Shown here piece after piece: positions 26,123 to 34,493 of a stretch of 42,076 bases of DNA (the first letter of the stretch is position 1; every line of letters begins with the position of its first letter). The DNA is taken from positions 1-42,076 of the forward strand of contig DASYZB010000040.1 in assembly GCA_035946615.1 (NCBI GenBank), read 5' to 3'. Under the pieces are notes generated by a model, which was not told the DNA's origin, ran no database searches, and saw only the letters and a program-made list of their open reading frames with translations. The position numbers were made by a program, and so were the translations under genes. The stretch comes from Verrucomicrobiia bacterium. Lineage in GTDB: Bacteria > Verrucomicrobiota > Verrucomicrobiia > Limisphaerales > UBA8199.

Positions 26123-27382
26123 TCACCAGGACGTCAGCGCGGGGACCAGTTGGCTGGCTACCGGCGAACCCAGCCCAGTGACAAAATCGTAACCTGGGAT
26201 CGCGAAATCGTCCGGGTCGCCGCCATTGCTGCCCGAGATTATATCGTTCAAGAGTCCCGTATCCACACTGGGCGGAGTGGTGCCCGTCGGGGCCAGCGAA
26301 TAGATGGCGGAGTTGGCAGAACTGAGGCTCGATGCACGCCCCGAGTTGACCAGCGCTATTAAGGCAGCCCATTGCGGGGTGCCCACGCTGGTGCCATAGA
26401 CCTGAATCCATCCGCCATAATAGGGCGTAACGTAAACCGAGACACCCGGGCTAGGACCGCCCTGGTAACAGACATCCGGCGCCGAGCGCATGTTGCCAGT
26501 GGTATATTGCTGCCAGCCGCTCTGAAAAGCGGGCATGGTTTCGTAGAGACTGATGCCACCGCCACTACCAGACCAGGCGGTTTCAGACCAGGTCCCATTA
26601 TAATTGGTCAATTGGGTGCCGCCCACCGCAACCACGTACGGCGAAGCCGACGGATAGAAAACCCCGCTGCTGATCTCGCCGGAGTCCATCGAGGCAGCCA
26701 GGAACGTGACCCCAGGATGATTGAAATGCGCGTCATCACTTGCCTCACCGCTGAATTCGCCTCTGCCCCAGCTCATTGAGACGATGTTGGCGCCATTGCT
26801 CACCGCATAATCCACAGCGCCGTACAGGTTCGCCATAGTGTTATCGTAAGAGATAACGAGCATGATCTTCGCCCTTGGCGCGATAGCATGCGCCCATTGG
26901 ATGTCTAACGCGGTTTCCCGCGCCCAATCCGTACTGACACTACCCTGCCCCTGCGGATACGCCACTGTGAGGCCATTGGTCGCCAGGCCGAACTGGTTGC
27001 AGAAAGTTGTCCAGTCGCCTTCTGTGGCGTCGAAGTAGTTTGTGGTGTAAGTGGTCTTGGTTTTGTGGTGGACGGTGACCGTATTGGTGGTAATGGTTGA
27101 GTAGCGGTCACCAAAGGCATCGATGATGGCAATGGTTTGACCTGTTCCATCCAGCGAAAGCTGGTCGAATCCGTAGGCCTGCCGGATTTGGTCCGGGGTA
27201 AAGCCTGTCGGCGAAGTCGTGGCCGCCGGTTGCGATCGAGCCACTTTCACATGACTCGCCGGATGGGCATAGCCCGGGGCTATTTGCTGCCCGGCCAAGC
27301 TATTCTGTGCGGTGGTCATTTGAGCCAACAAGGCGGCCACCGCCAGAGCGGCGCCGGTTCGGAACGGAGATATGGTTTTCAT
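26123..27382 (-). CDS. Secreted S53 (sedolisin/pseudomonalisin-type) peptidase
   Basis: 419 aa. A signal peptide (FRTGAALAVAALLAQMTTA) precedes a short linker and the catalytic domain beginning FTPDQIRQAYGFDQL, DGTGQTIAIIDAFGD. The serine-glutamate-aspartate triad is visible: Glu and Asp in ETALDIQWAHAIAP, Ser in GTSVGTPQWAALIALV, with the oxyanion Asp in AASMDSGE. A C-terminal DFVTGLGSP block is the calcium-binding end. S53 enzymes are acid-active endopeptidases. Unlike most, there is no long pro-kumamolisin propeptide: only about 35 residues lie between the signal peptide and the catalytic domain. It is divergent from the LuxR gene across a 16-base dyad. Confidence 0.88.
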   Translation of the reverse strand: MKTISPFRTGAALAVAALLAQMTTAQNSLAGQQIAPGYAHPASHVKVARSQPAATTSPTGFTPDQIRQAYGFDQLSLDGTGQTIAIIDAFGDRYSTITTNTVTVHHKTKTTYTTNYFDATEGDWTTFCNQFGLATNGLTVAYPQGQGSVSTDWARETALDIQWAHAIAPRAKIMLVISYDNTMANLYGAVDYAVSNGANIVSMSWGRGEFSGEASDDAHFNHPGVTFLAASMDSGEISSGVFYPSASPYVVAVGGTQLTNYNGTWSETAWSGSGGGISLYETMPAFQSGWQQYTTGNMRSAPDVCYQGGPSPGVSVYVTPYYGGWIQVYGTSVGTPQWAALIALVNSGRASSLSSANSAIYSLAPTGTTPPSVDTGLLNDIISGSNGGDPDDFAIPGYDFVTGLGSPVASQLVPALTSW

Positions 27383-27419
27383 GGCCGAATCATTGTGCGC
27401 ACAGCCTGGAATTTGTCTG

Positions 27420-27435
27420 TACGCAATCTTGCGTA
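27420..27435. promoter_or_regulatory. Perfect 16-base dyad in divergent promoter region
   Basis: TACGCAA-TC-TTGCGTA lies 38 bases upstream of the peptidase start and about 65 upstream of the LuxR start, and is followed by a T-run (27436-27441). Symmetric dyads between a regulator and a divergent gene are commonly operators. The adjacent LuxR-type protein is the obvious candidate binder, but a different factor cannot be excluded. Confidence 0.5.
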
Positions 27436-27499
27436 TTTTTTCTCATTGTGGTAAGAAGAAGCGATTATCCGAAGGCGGCCTCCCGCCGCCAAAGTGCGT

Positions 27500-28573
27500 A
27501 TGATGCGACTCTCTTGCCGGGATTTGGAAGCGTGCTCGCGCGCTGTGAGCGCCCTATATGCCGAAGCGTCCACCCCCGAGGACTTTCCCCGGCGAGCCCT
27601 CACCACTTTATCGGAGCTCGTCCCGGTGGAACATCTCACGTTCAATGAAATCGGTCTCGAGGCGCGGATATCGGTGGCGCAATTTGTCCCCGAACGCCCC
27701 GACGCCCGGCGGTTGCTCCCCCAATTGAGGGCCTATTTCCATACCCATCCTCTCACCAGCCATATGTTCAAAACGTCGCCGCATAGGATTGTGGACGTGG
27801 CGAGTTCTCTGCAGTTCCGCGAAACGCCCGTCTTTCGGGAATATTACCGGCATATTCATGTGACGAGCCAGATGACCTTCGCGTTGGAGGAGGAAGGGGG
27901 CAAACAGCCGCGCGCCGTGATTGCTCTGAATCGGCAGGGGCGGTGTTTTTCCTCGCGAGACAAGGGGGTTGCGGCCTTTTTGTCGCCGCACGTTAGCCAG
28001 GCTTACCACAATGCGCGCGCGCGAGCCGAATGGACCGCCGACCTCGCGCAAATTGGCGAAGGTCTGGCTGCGATAGAACGCGCGGTCATCTTCGCCATCG
28101 CTGATGGAAGAATGATTTGGTTGAGCACTCTGGCGAGAGAATGGCTCCTTGAACTTTTCCCCGAAAGTTTGAATTCGGTCATGCGCCTGCCGCCGCCGCT
28201 TTTAAACAGGCTGTCCCTAAGGGAGTCGAGGCGGGACAAGCCACAGTCGTGCTTTGAAGCGCACCTCTCTATTTCTCCTGCGCAGCAACTGACCGCGCGC
28301 TTTATCGAAACGTCTCCAGGAAAATTCGTGATCGTGCTCGACCGCGAGCGCGCGGTGATTGGAAAGACTCTGGTCAATTCACTGGGGCTGACCCAGCGCG
28401 AGGGGGAGATTTTGTTTTGGATTTCGGAGGCGAAAGCGGATCGAGAGATCGCAGCTATTCTGGGCATCAGCCCCCGCACCGTTCACAAGCACGTCGAGCA
28501 TTTATTCGCTAAACTCGCGGTTGCCAATCGGGCGGCGGCGCAGCGAGTGGGTAGGGACCTGCGCCGGCTCTGA
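27500..28573 (+). CDS. LuxR-family transcriptional regulator with unknown sensor domain
   Basis: About 357 aa; ATG 27500 or 27503 are likely starts, GTG 27494 is also in frame. The C-terminus is a LuxR-type HTH: LTQREGEILFWISEAKADREIAAILG (cut into its helices) followed by SPRTVHKHVEHLFAKLAV, with the conserved Glu, Thr and Val positions. The first 200 residues form a globular, possibly GAF-like domain with no clear ligand motif. The alpha/beta hydrolase gene follows after 12 bases, so the regulator and hydrolase form one transcript. The S53 peptidase is the divergent neighbour. Ligand unknown. Confidence 0.85.
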   Translation: MMRLSCRDLEACSRAVSALYAEASTPEDFPRRALTTLSELVPVEHLTFNEIGLEARISVAQFVPERPDARRLLPQLRAYFHTHPLTSHMFKTSPHRIVDVASSLQFRETPVFREYYRHIHVTSQMTFALEEEGGKQPRAVIALNRQGRCFSSRDKGVAAFLSPHVSQAYHNARARAEWTADLAQIGEGLAAIERAVIFAIADGRMIWLSTLAREWLLELFPESLNSVMRLPPPLLNRLSLRESRRDKPQSCFEAHLSISPAQQLTARFIETSPGKFVIVLDRERAVIGKTLVNSLGLTQREGEILFWISEAKADREIAAILGISPRTVHKHVEHLFAKLAVANRAAAQRVGRDLRRL

Positions 28574-28585
28574 GCTTTCCCAGCG

Positions 28586-29470
28586 ATGCCTTTTGCAACG
28601 AGCCAAATCCGAGGTCCGTGCGACGCTTTTCCCGGGATGGTGAGCGGCAAGAAGCCCGTCACCCCGGACTTCGATGGCGTTGAGATTCACTATGAACCGC
28701 ACGGGACAGGGCAGGTCCCGTTGATGTTTCTCCATGGCTGGGGCGGCAACTGCCGCACCTGGGACCCGATCTTACCCAAATTGGATGCCGCGCAATTTCG
28801 ATCTATTTGTGTGGATTTGCGCGGGCACGGGCAGTCCGGCCAACCGGCCGTCGGTTACACATGGACGGATTTTACTCAGGATGTGTTGGCTGTTGCTGAC
28901 CGCGAGCGGCTATCGCGATTTGTTCCGGTTGGCTTCAGCATGGGCGGGAAGCTGGCGTGCCATCTGGCCGCGCTTCATCCAGAACGAATTCCGGCGCAGG
29001 TATTGGTTTCCTCAGCCGGGCCCGGGTTGGTTCCGATCGAGCGCGAGGCGGGTTTGCAAATCTGCCGCGCGGCGAATGACCGAAACAAAAACAAGCTGTT
29101 TTTTGGGAATTGGTTTGGCCCTCGAGCGGCTAAGGCAGTCGTGGATGCTTATTGCGACACCATCGCCGCGACCCCGGTGGATGTGTTGATGGCCACCGCG
29201 GAAATGACTTTGTGGACATCCATTGAGCGGGTGGTTGGAAACCTCCCGTTGCCCACCTTATTGGTGATGGGTAGGAGCGACCCCGTTTACGGGGAGGCGT
29301 ATCAGCGCGCGAGCGTGTTGCCGTATTTAGCCAACGCCCAGACCGCCTCCGTGGCTTCTGGGCATTTCATTCCATTGGAATGCCCGGCCATTCTGGCAAA
29401 ACTCCTCAATGAGCATGTGCCGACAATGATACCTGGAAGCGCCCGTTGCGGAGATGGAATGCATCGTTGA
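28586..29470 (+). CDS. Alpha/beta hydrolase
   Basis: 294 aa. The alpha/beta hydrolase core begins VPLMFLHGWGGNCRTWDPIL with the oxyanion HG. The nucleophile elbow is GFSMGG, the acid is likely Asp in VMGRSDPVYGEA, and the His is in ASGHFIPLECP near the end, the complete Ser-Asp-His set in order. The family includes esterases, haloperoxidase-like and lactone hydrolases. No membrane or signal segment, so cytoplasmic. It is cotranscribed with the LuxR-type regulator 12 bases upstream, suggesting a small-molecule ester or lactone is both sensed and hydrolysed. Substrate unknown. Confidence 0.85.
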   Translation: MPFATSQIRGPCDAFPGMVSGKKPVTPDFDGVEIHYEPHGTGQVPLMFLHGWGGNCRTWDPILPKLDAAQFRSICVDLRGHGQSGQPAVGYTWTDFTQDVLAVADRERLSRFVPVGFSMGGKLACHLAALHPERIPAQVLVSSAGPGLVPIEREAGLQICRAANDRNKNKLFFGNWFGPRAAKAVVDAYCDTIAATPVDVLMATAEMTLWTSIERVVGNLPLPTLLVMGRSDPVYGEAYQRASVLPYLANAQTASVASGHFIPLECPAILAKLLNEHVPTMIPGSARCGDGMHR

Positions 29471-29819
29471 ATTGAGGTTCAGGTCAACGGCGGCGATCGG
29501 GTATTGCTGCAGTTCACGGGCGGTGCGGGCTAGCGCGGGATTTTTGAGGCGGGGCATTAGCAGCAGAGTTTTCCTGTGGCTGGGCGACGACGAGTGAATA
29601 CACGGCCGGTGCTTCTCGGTGTTGCTGTCGCGGCCACGTGGCGGAAACCTCAAAAGCCGTTGAAACGGGTCAACGCTCCCTCGCCCCGAGGATCACCCGG
29701 CTGAAGCCGGGTGTTAATGAGAGAACTGAATGACCAAAATTTGAGATGCTCACCAGATGCAAAGGCCATGGAAATTTCCGTGACAGCGTTCAAGAAGGAG
29801 CCTTATATTCTCGGGGAGC
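29471..29819. other. Gene-free spacer with REP-like hairpins
   Basis: 349 bases with no convincing gene; short frames exist but are not protein-like. Two hairpins are present: CGTTGA-AACGGG-TCAACG (29658-29675) and CACCCGGCT-GA-AGCCGGGTG (29694-29713), the second with a perfect 9-base-pair stem followed by TTAATGAGA. Such GC-rich hairpins next to a RAYT transposase are typical REP sequences. Confidence 0.55.
29658..29713. repeat. REP-like hairpin pair
   Basis: A 6-base-pair hairpin at 29658-29675 and a 9-base-pair perfect hairpin at 29694-29713 (CACCCGGCT with AGCCGGGTG). They lie about 0.8 kb before a broken REP-associated transposase gene. The family resemblance to REP is judged by shape and context, not by a copy search. 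Confidence 0.5.
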
Positions 29820-30029
29820 ATGGGACGTCGCGCCCGATCCAAAAGCCCCGCCAGCGCAAAACGCTGGGCGAGACGGCTGTCTGCCCGGATTGAGAAGATT
29901 CTCGCGGCCCATCCTTCTGCAGACCGTGATAATGTCCGCCACACTCTTATTTTGCTCGAGCAACCCCCTTTGGAACGGTTGCAAAGGAGTCTGATCCGTG
30001 GCCGCACCTCTGCCATTTACAGAAAGTGA
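29820..30029 (+). CDS. Small basic protein upstream of nucleotidyltransferase
   Basis: 69 aa. It starts MGRRARSKSPASAKRW and contains a helical middle segment (RIEKILAAHPSADRDNVRH, LLEQPPLERLQRSL). It overlaps the next gene by 32 bases. It is short and without an assigned family, but its basic helical composition and its overlap with a nucleotidyltransferase-like gene resemble two-gene modules in which a small partner precedes a nucleotidyltransferase toxin or modifying enzyme. The ATG is the only usable start after an upstream stop. Confidence 0.55.
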   Translation: MGRRARSKSPASAKRWARRLSARIEKILAAHPSADRDNVRHTLILLEQPPLERLQRSLIRGRTSAIYRK

Positions 30030-30480
30030 AATTCGCCTGCTTGGCAATTTGCTCAAGCACAAAGTCCGTTTTATGATTGTGGGCCTTTCGGCCGCTACAC
30101 TGCAGGGCGCGCCGGTCGTTACGCAGGACATCGATCTTTGGTTCGAGAAGCTTGGAGATGAAACAATCTCCCTCGCCTTGCGAGAAATCGGAGCCGCCTA
30201 TGTGCCGCCGTCGATCAACAATCCGCCTATGCTCGCGGGCGCTGGTTCGGAGCTGTTCGACATCGTGATCCGAATGGACGGTTTGGGAACATTTGCCGAC
30301 GAAATCAAACACTGCGTTGAAATCCCGCTTGGCCGCCAAAAGCTCAAGGTGCTTGGGCTTGACCGAATTCTTGCCAGCAAACTGGCTGCGAATCGGCCCA
30401 AGGATAAGCTGACGATCCCGATTCTGCGCGACGCACTGGCGGCGACCCAGACCCGGATGCGGCGCAAAAAGAAACAATGA
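29998..30480 (+). CDS. Nucleotidyltransferase-fold protein (AbiEii/DUF6036-like)
   Basis: 160 aa from a GTG start. FMIVGLSAATLQGAPVVTQ followed by DIDLWFEK is the nucleotidyltransferase core: GLSA in place of the GGxA/GS loop, then the paired acidic residues DID that would bind metal. The C-terminal KVLGLDRILASKLAANRPKD is the helix common to this group. Known relatives act as antitoxin or toxin components (AbiE-type) or modify RNA/protein with nucleotides. The function of this one is unknown. It overlaps the 69-aa gene and is followed after a few bases by the decayed RAYT gene. Confidence 0.72.
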   Translation: MAAPLPFTESEIRLLGNLLKHKVRFMIVGLSAATLQGAPVVTQDIDLWFEKLGDETISLALREIGAAYVPPSINNPPMLAGAGSELFDIVIRMDGLGTFADEIKHCVEIPLGRQKLKVLGLDRILASKLAANRPKDKLTIPILRDALAATQTRMRRKKKQ

Positions 30481-30508
30481 ATAGACGTGGCCGGACGGGC
30501 GCTATCAC

Positions 30509-31521
30509 GTGATGGCTCGGGGGAACGAGCGCAAGGCCATTTACCGTGACGACTCTGACCGCGCCCATTTCCTGGGGTTGCTCTGCGAAGCAACCGAACG
30601 CTTCGGAATACGAATCCATGCGTATGTGCTGATGGACAATCACTTTCACCTGATGGCGGAAGCGCCGGAGGCCAACCTCAGCCGGGCCATACAGTGGCTG
30701 AACGTCAGCCACAGTGTCTGGTTTAACCGCAGGCGCCAAAGAGTGGGACACCTTTTCCAGGGTCGGTTCAATGCTGTGGTGGTGCAAGACAACCTCGGGT
30801 GGCAAGAAGTGGCCCGTTACGTCCACTTCAATCCTGTCCGTATAGCTGGCCTGGGCCTCAACAAACGGCAGCAAGCGGCCGCCCGCCTCGGCGCCATTCG
30901 AGCCCCGCACCCTGAGTTGGTGGCAGAACGGTTCCGGCAATTGCGCGAGTTTCGCTGGAGTTCGTATCGGGCTTACGCGGGGTACGGCGCCGGTGTCGGC
31001 TGGCTCTAGTGCCAGCCTGTGGAGCGACTTTGCGGCGGCAGGGGGAGCCGGAGCGACGCGCGGCCTTCCGAAAGTACACCGAACAAGCGGTCCGTCAGGG
31101 CACAGTCGAGCGGCCATGGGACCGCCTGGTGGCGGGCCTGGTGCTGGGAACCGAAGCCTTCGCCCGGAGTTTGAGTCGGGAGGTTCGCGGCAACCGGCGG
31201 GAGCAGCTTGCAGTGCGAAAGCTTGCCGCGCGTGCCGATTGGGCGCAAATTGTGAGTGCAGTGCAATATCTCAAAGGTGAAACCTGGGATCAGTTTGCCC
31301 AACGCCATGGTGATTGGGGCCGGGACGCGGCGCTGTGGCTGGGCCGCAAACGGGGAGGCCTGAGCCTGGCTGAACTGGGCAAGCTGGCGGGACGTCGTCT
31401 AGAAAAATGTCCTCGTCCCGGTCCCACGACTCATGACGTGGTTAATAGCACCCGCGCATTCCACCCGCAGCTTGCGTGGCATCACGCCTTACATGAGTCT
31501 TCCTCACGCCGATGTCAATAG
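30509..31521 (+). pseudogene. Broken REP-associated tyrosine transposase (RAYT, Y1_Tnp)
   Basis: The first part (30509-31009) shows the Y1 transposase fold: HVMARGNERKAIYRDD, then the HUH motif in LMDNHFHLMAEAP, and the catalytic Tyr in VARYVHFNPVRIAG. It ends at TAG 31007. Homology resumes in another frame with ERRAAFRKYTEQAVRQ, RLVAGLVLGTEAFA and RKRGGLSLAELGKLAG. Even in the first frame, CQPVERLCGGRGS follows the stop, so at least one nonsense change and one frameshift have occurred. The N-terminus also lacks its usual start region, and homology fades after about 31400. RAYTs mobilise REP hairpins; this copy is dead. Confidence 0.8.
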
Positions 31522-31718
31522 ATTAAAGATGAACTTTTCTATGGTTTACAACTCTTTGGCAGTTGGATGGCAGGATTTCCTCTCGATTCATGCCTCGACA
31601 ATTTTGCGAGCACCGCATTGTCCTACAATTTCTACGGACAGGATTCCTGGTGCATCTCGGGATGCCATGATTTGACCCGATGGTGGTAGAGCCGCTTTTA
31701 AAACACCCTCTTGACCCT

Positions 31719-32500
31719 ATGAGTACAAATACCTTAAATCTGGCTTATAAATTTATAGCGATTTCACTTATGTTACAGGCTGCCAACCTTGTGGCCACAA
31801 AGTCAGGCTTTTCGTTGCGACACCCGCTGGCATATGGGGACATCCGTCCAGGGAGTCACTTCCTGCCGCTCACCGTGCCAAGGCCGGACGGCAGTTTTGC
31901 CACGAACTTTACAGGAAGCCTAGTCTCAGATAAGTTCTTTTTCGGGTACTTCTGGGGCCAGCCAGCGAACTTTTTTGGGTATGGGAGTTTCACCCCAATT
32001 CCGAGAAATCTATAAAAGAGCACAACGCGAAAATTGCCAAGCTGCCCTGTCTGATTGATGCCAATGGGGCGCATCAACTCGCAGTGGAAAAACTGCGGTC
32101 CATTGGCGTAAACACAAGTATTCTCGAGAAAAACTGCCCCGTCGAAATCGTTCAACGGCATTACGATCCTAACGGCGAAGGCAAAAGCGTAATGTTGCCT
32201 GTGTTCAGAGTCGAGTGGCGGTCCCCCTCCAGCGCTGAACCGGGGTCGCGTGCGCGCGTTACTGCAAGTGCTGCGGTCTTTGGCGCAACGCGTCAGTTAA
32301 TAGAGTACCACGTGATGGACAAGAGCCTTTTCCTGGGTCCCCCATTGGCCATTGTCGATCCTGAAAAGCTGTTAATGATTTCAGACCGGGAGTTTGAGAC
32401 GTTAACTGATGTTGGTCGTAGCAACATGCTCCTCCTGCACTCGGTTCGACTTCCCACCCAAGGTGGGATATCGAATGCCGCAACCTCCGCAAGCCCTTGA
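31719..32500 (+). pseudogene. Unknown secreted protein with a frameshift
   Basis: ATG 31719 opens a frame with a hydrophobic signal-like N-terminus (YKFIAISLMLQAANLVA) and reads PLAYGDIRPGSHFLPLTVPR, then stops at 32015. A second frame open from before the stop to 32500 contains EFHPNSEKSIKEHNAKIAKL, LRSIGVNTSILEKNC and YHVMDKSLFLGPPLAIVDP. The two join neatly if one T is added to the run of six T at 31971-31976, giving FFWVWEF. I do not recognise the family. Either it is a decayed gene or the T-run is a sequencing error. The A+T content is visibly higher than in the flanking housekeeping genes. Confidence 0.5.
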
Positions 32501-32514
32501 AATCCTGATTTTAG

Positions 32515-32826
32515 GTGAATTTGCGCTTGCCACTTTATCCGGGGGGTAAAAACCTTCACCCAAACTATCGCATCGCATCTGGCTTGTTTCTCAATATCGT
32601 TATTGGCTTCTTCACGTCACAACCTCATTCGTATGGCGGTGAAGCGCTGAAAGGGTTACTCGCCGTTGTTCTCCCCTGTTGCGCAGTGATCACCCTGGCG
32701 CCTGTGGTTGTGCTCGGAAATCGACTACACCGGCTTATTGCGATTGGGCTTTTATTCGGCCCCATGTTTCTACTCGGATGTGGTATACTCGGTGCCTTAT
32801 TGGGTGCAAATCATGGTGCTGGATGA
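32515..32826 (+). CDS. Small two-helix membrane protein, unknown
   Basis: 103 aa from a GTG start 14 bases after the preceding frame. Two or three hydrophobic segments are visible: GLLAVVLPCCAVITLAPVVV and LIAIGLLFGPMFLLGCGIL, with a weaker one near residues 25-40. No family is recognised. It lies in the A+T-richer accessory segment and may be associated with the frameshifted gene upstream. Codon-like composition and the helices argue for coding, but it could be spurious. Confidence 0.4.
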   Translation: MNLRLPLYPGGKNLHPNYRIASGLFLNIVIGFFTSQPHSYGGEALKGLLAVVLPCCAVITLAPVVVLGNRLHRLIAIGLLFGPMFLLGCGILGALLGANHGAG

Positions 32827-33056
32827 TTCGATGGTTTGGCCAGAAATCATTATATCTGTATTAAAGACCCTTGCAACTCAGCGGCCACTGTCCCGGGGCT
32901 GTTGCCTAAAGTCTAAAGTCCGGGTCTCGACAAGACCCACGATGCACTCAAAATCAGAATCGAAAGTGAACACCGAACTGCCACTCCCATTGCCAACCCC
33001 TCTCCAACCGTCCATCTGACCAAATCTGACTAAATCTGAGTAATTTTTTCACCCAG

Positions 33057-33396
33057 ATGAACCCCGATACCCACATCCCCACTTGAAACCCCGGTCTCCT
33101 CGCCTGAACCGCTAACCTCAAACCTCCCACTCCCTTCGCCTACCGCGGCAACGGCAAAGTCGCCAGACTCCCCACCCATCCGCGACACCATCTCCAACTG
33201 GATGCTCGATGGCCTCTCCTACCCCAACATCATCCAGCGCCTCGGCGACCAGGGCAAAAACCTCACACCCGACAACCTTTCCCCTTGGAAAAAGCGAGGC
33301 CACCAGGACTGGCTCCTCGAACAGGCTTGGCTCGCCCAAACCCGCGCCCACCAGGAACCCGCTGTCGGCCTCGCCACCGACTTCGACGCCACCTAG
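33057..33396 (+). pseudogene. Decayed small protein of a Verrucomicrobia-type family
   Basis: From ATG 33057 the frame reads MNPDTHIPT and hits TGA at 33084 and again at 33105, then continues YRGNGKVARLP. After a one-base shift in the C-rich stretch near 33168-33177, the next frame reads IRDTISNWMLDGLSYPNIIQ, RLGDQGKNLTPDNLSPWKKR and WLLEQAWLAQTRAH to the stop at 33394-33396. The whole is recognisably one gene with two nonsense codons and one frameshift. I recall related proteins in Verrucomicrobia, often with a 'GKIARLP...IRD' start; function unknown. Confidence 0.6.
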
Positions 33397-33595
33397 GTCA
33401 TACCCGGCGGAGCCAAAAGCAAATTCCTTTAAATTCCTTTCAATTCAGCGGGATATGGTATCGCTGAGCCATCCGGCAGCAGCAAATCCTGCGACGACGC
33501 ATCAATGTCATGCCGGAGTGCCAATGGTGCCGGGTTGCTGAGCGGAATGGTTAAGCAGCTACGAACTCGCAGGGTCACCATGACCCGGCGGAATT

Positions 33596-34465
33596 TTAAA
33601 ACAGGCCTTGTACGAACTGCGGGTGCTGTTCCAATCTTTGCAAGGTCGCTTTCGAGAGGGGAAGCTGTCGATAGGCCGCGTCCCACATGGGCTCGGCGCT
33701 GGTCGAGCGCCGAGCCCGCTGCAGCCAACGCCGCTCCAAAGGTTCTTTGATCAGGTCCAATGTGTTGCTGGCCATGGTGGTTTCCTCCTTCTCGCCCGTC
33801 GGGTGCCCAATACCAACAAAAAAGCCTGCCAGCAGGAGGGTAACCCGGAGCAGCGTACTGCGCGAGTAGGTGGGCAAGACACACGGACGTTTGGGATCGA
33901 GCAATTTGAAAACATTTGCAAACAGCGGCTGAGTCCACATCGCCGGATTCTTGGCAGGCGAAAAGGCATCGAACAGGATGACATGCGGCTTGGGAAAAGT
34001 CTCTGCTGCCGGCTGTGCGATGAGGCTTGGGAAATCAGCCAGGTGCAGGGTCCAGTTCACGGCCAGCGCGCCGTGGCGGAATGAAACGTGTTTATCGCGT
34101 AGAAGTTGCCGCAGACCAGCCTCGTAACCAACGAGGTACTCGAGAACCCCGGTATGTTCCAGGGCAAATTGGATCGCCTCGAGCGTGTGATCGAAGCTGA
34201 CGATGCGAATGGCGGCTGGAACATCACGCGCCGCGCGCAACAGCGTTACCGCATTGGCTGCGGCTCCCAGCCCAACATCCCACACGACAAACTCTCCGGT
34301 GTGACACCGCAACCATTCCAAAAGCTCGAGTTGGCGCACATAAAGCGCCTCGGCTTCCGCCACCGGACCCACCCCCGGATGAAAGGTCTCGCCGTGTTCG
34401 AGCGAGTGGACGCTATGGGCGCCACTGGTGAGTTTAACGATTCGATAGCCGCTCGACGAAGACAC
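33596..34465 (-). CDS. MnmD/MnmC-like tRNA modification methyltransferase
   Basis: 289 aa. The class I methyltransferase fold has VVWDVGLGAAANAVTLLRA as the SAM loop and IVSFDHTLEAIQFAL after it. ILFDAFSPAKNPAMWT and VLPTYSRSTLLRVTLLLAGF are hallmark blocks of the MnmC N-terminal methyltransferase family (DUF752), which finishes mnm5s2U34 in certain tRNAs. A GEKEETTMA segment near residue 230 also matches. No FAD oxidase domain is attached, so it is the stand-alone MnmD form. It is the last gene of the NfeD-slipin-FmdB run, 28 bases after the zinc ribbon gene. Confidence 0.75.
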   Translation of the reverse strand: MSSSSGYRIVKLTSGAHSVHSLEHGETFHPGVGPVAEAEALYVRQLELLEWLRCHTGEFVVWDVGLGAAANAVTLLRAARDVPAAIRIVSFDHTLEAIQFALEHTGVLEYLVGYEAGLRQLLRDKHVSFRHGALAVNWTLHLADFPSLIAQPAAETFPKPHVILFDAFSPAKNPAMWTQPLFANVFKLLDPKRPCVLPTYSRSTLLRVTLLLAGFFVGIGHPTGEKEETTMASNTLDLIKEPLERRWLQRARRSTSAEPMWDAAYRQLPLSKATLQRLEQHPQFVQGLF

Positions 34466-34493
34466 GTGACCCGGACTGTTGATGCGCCTCGGA

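Noticed and set aside
29471-29819. Small genes such as 29711-29893 and the minus-strand frame 29327-29653
   Set aside because: They cross hairpin repeats or run antisense to the hydrolase, with no protein-like composition.
30509-31521. Intact IS200-type insertion sequence
   Set aside because: No complete reading frame, no clear element ends, and the sequence matches the non-mobile RAYT type.
33429-33938. 169-codon minus-strand frame at the end of the MnmD-like gene
   Set aside because: It is another frame of the same strand over a gene with strong family motifs.
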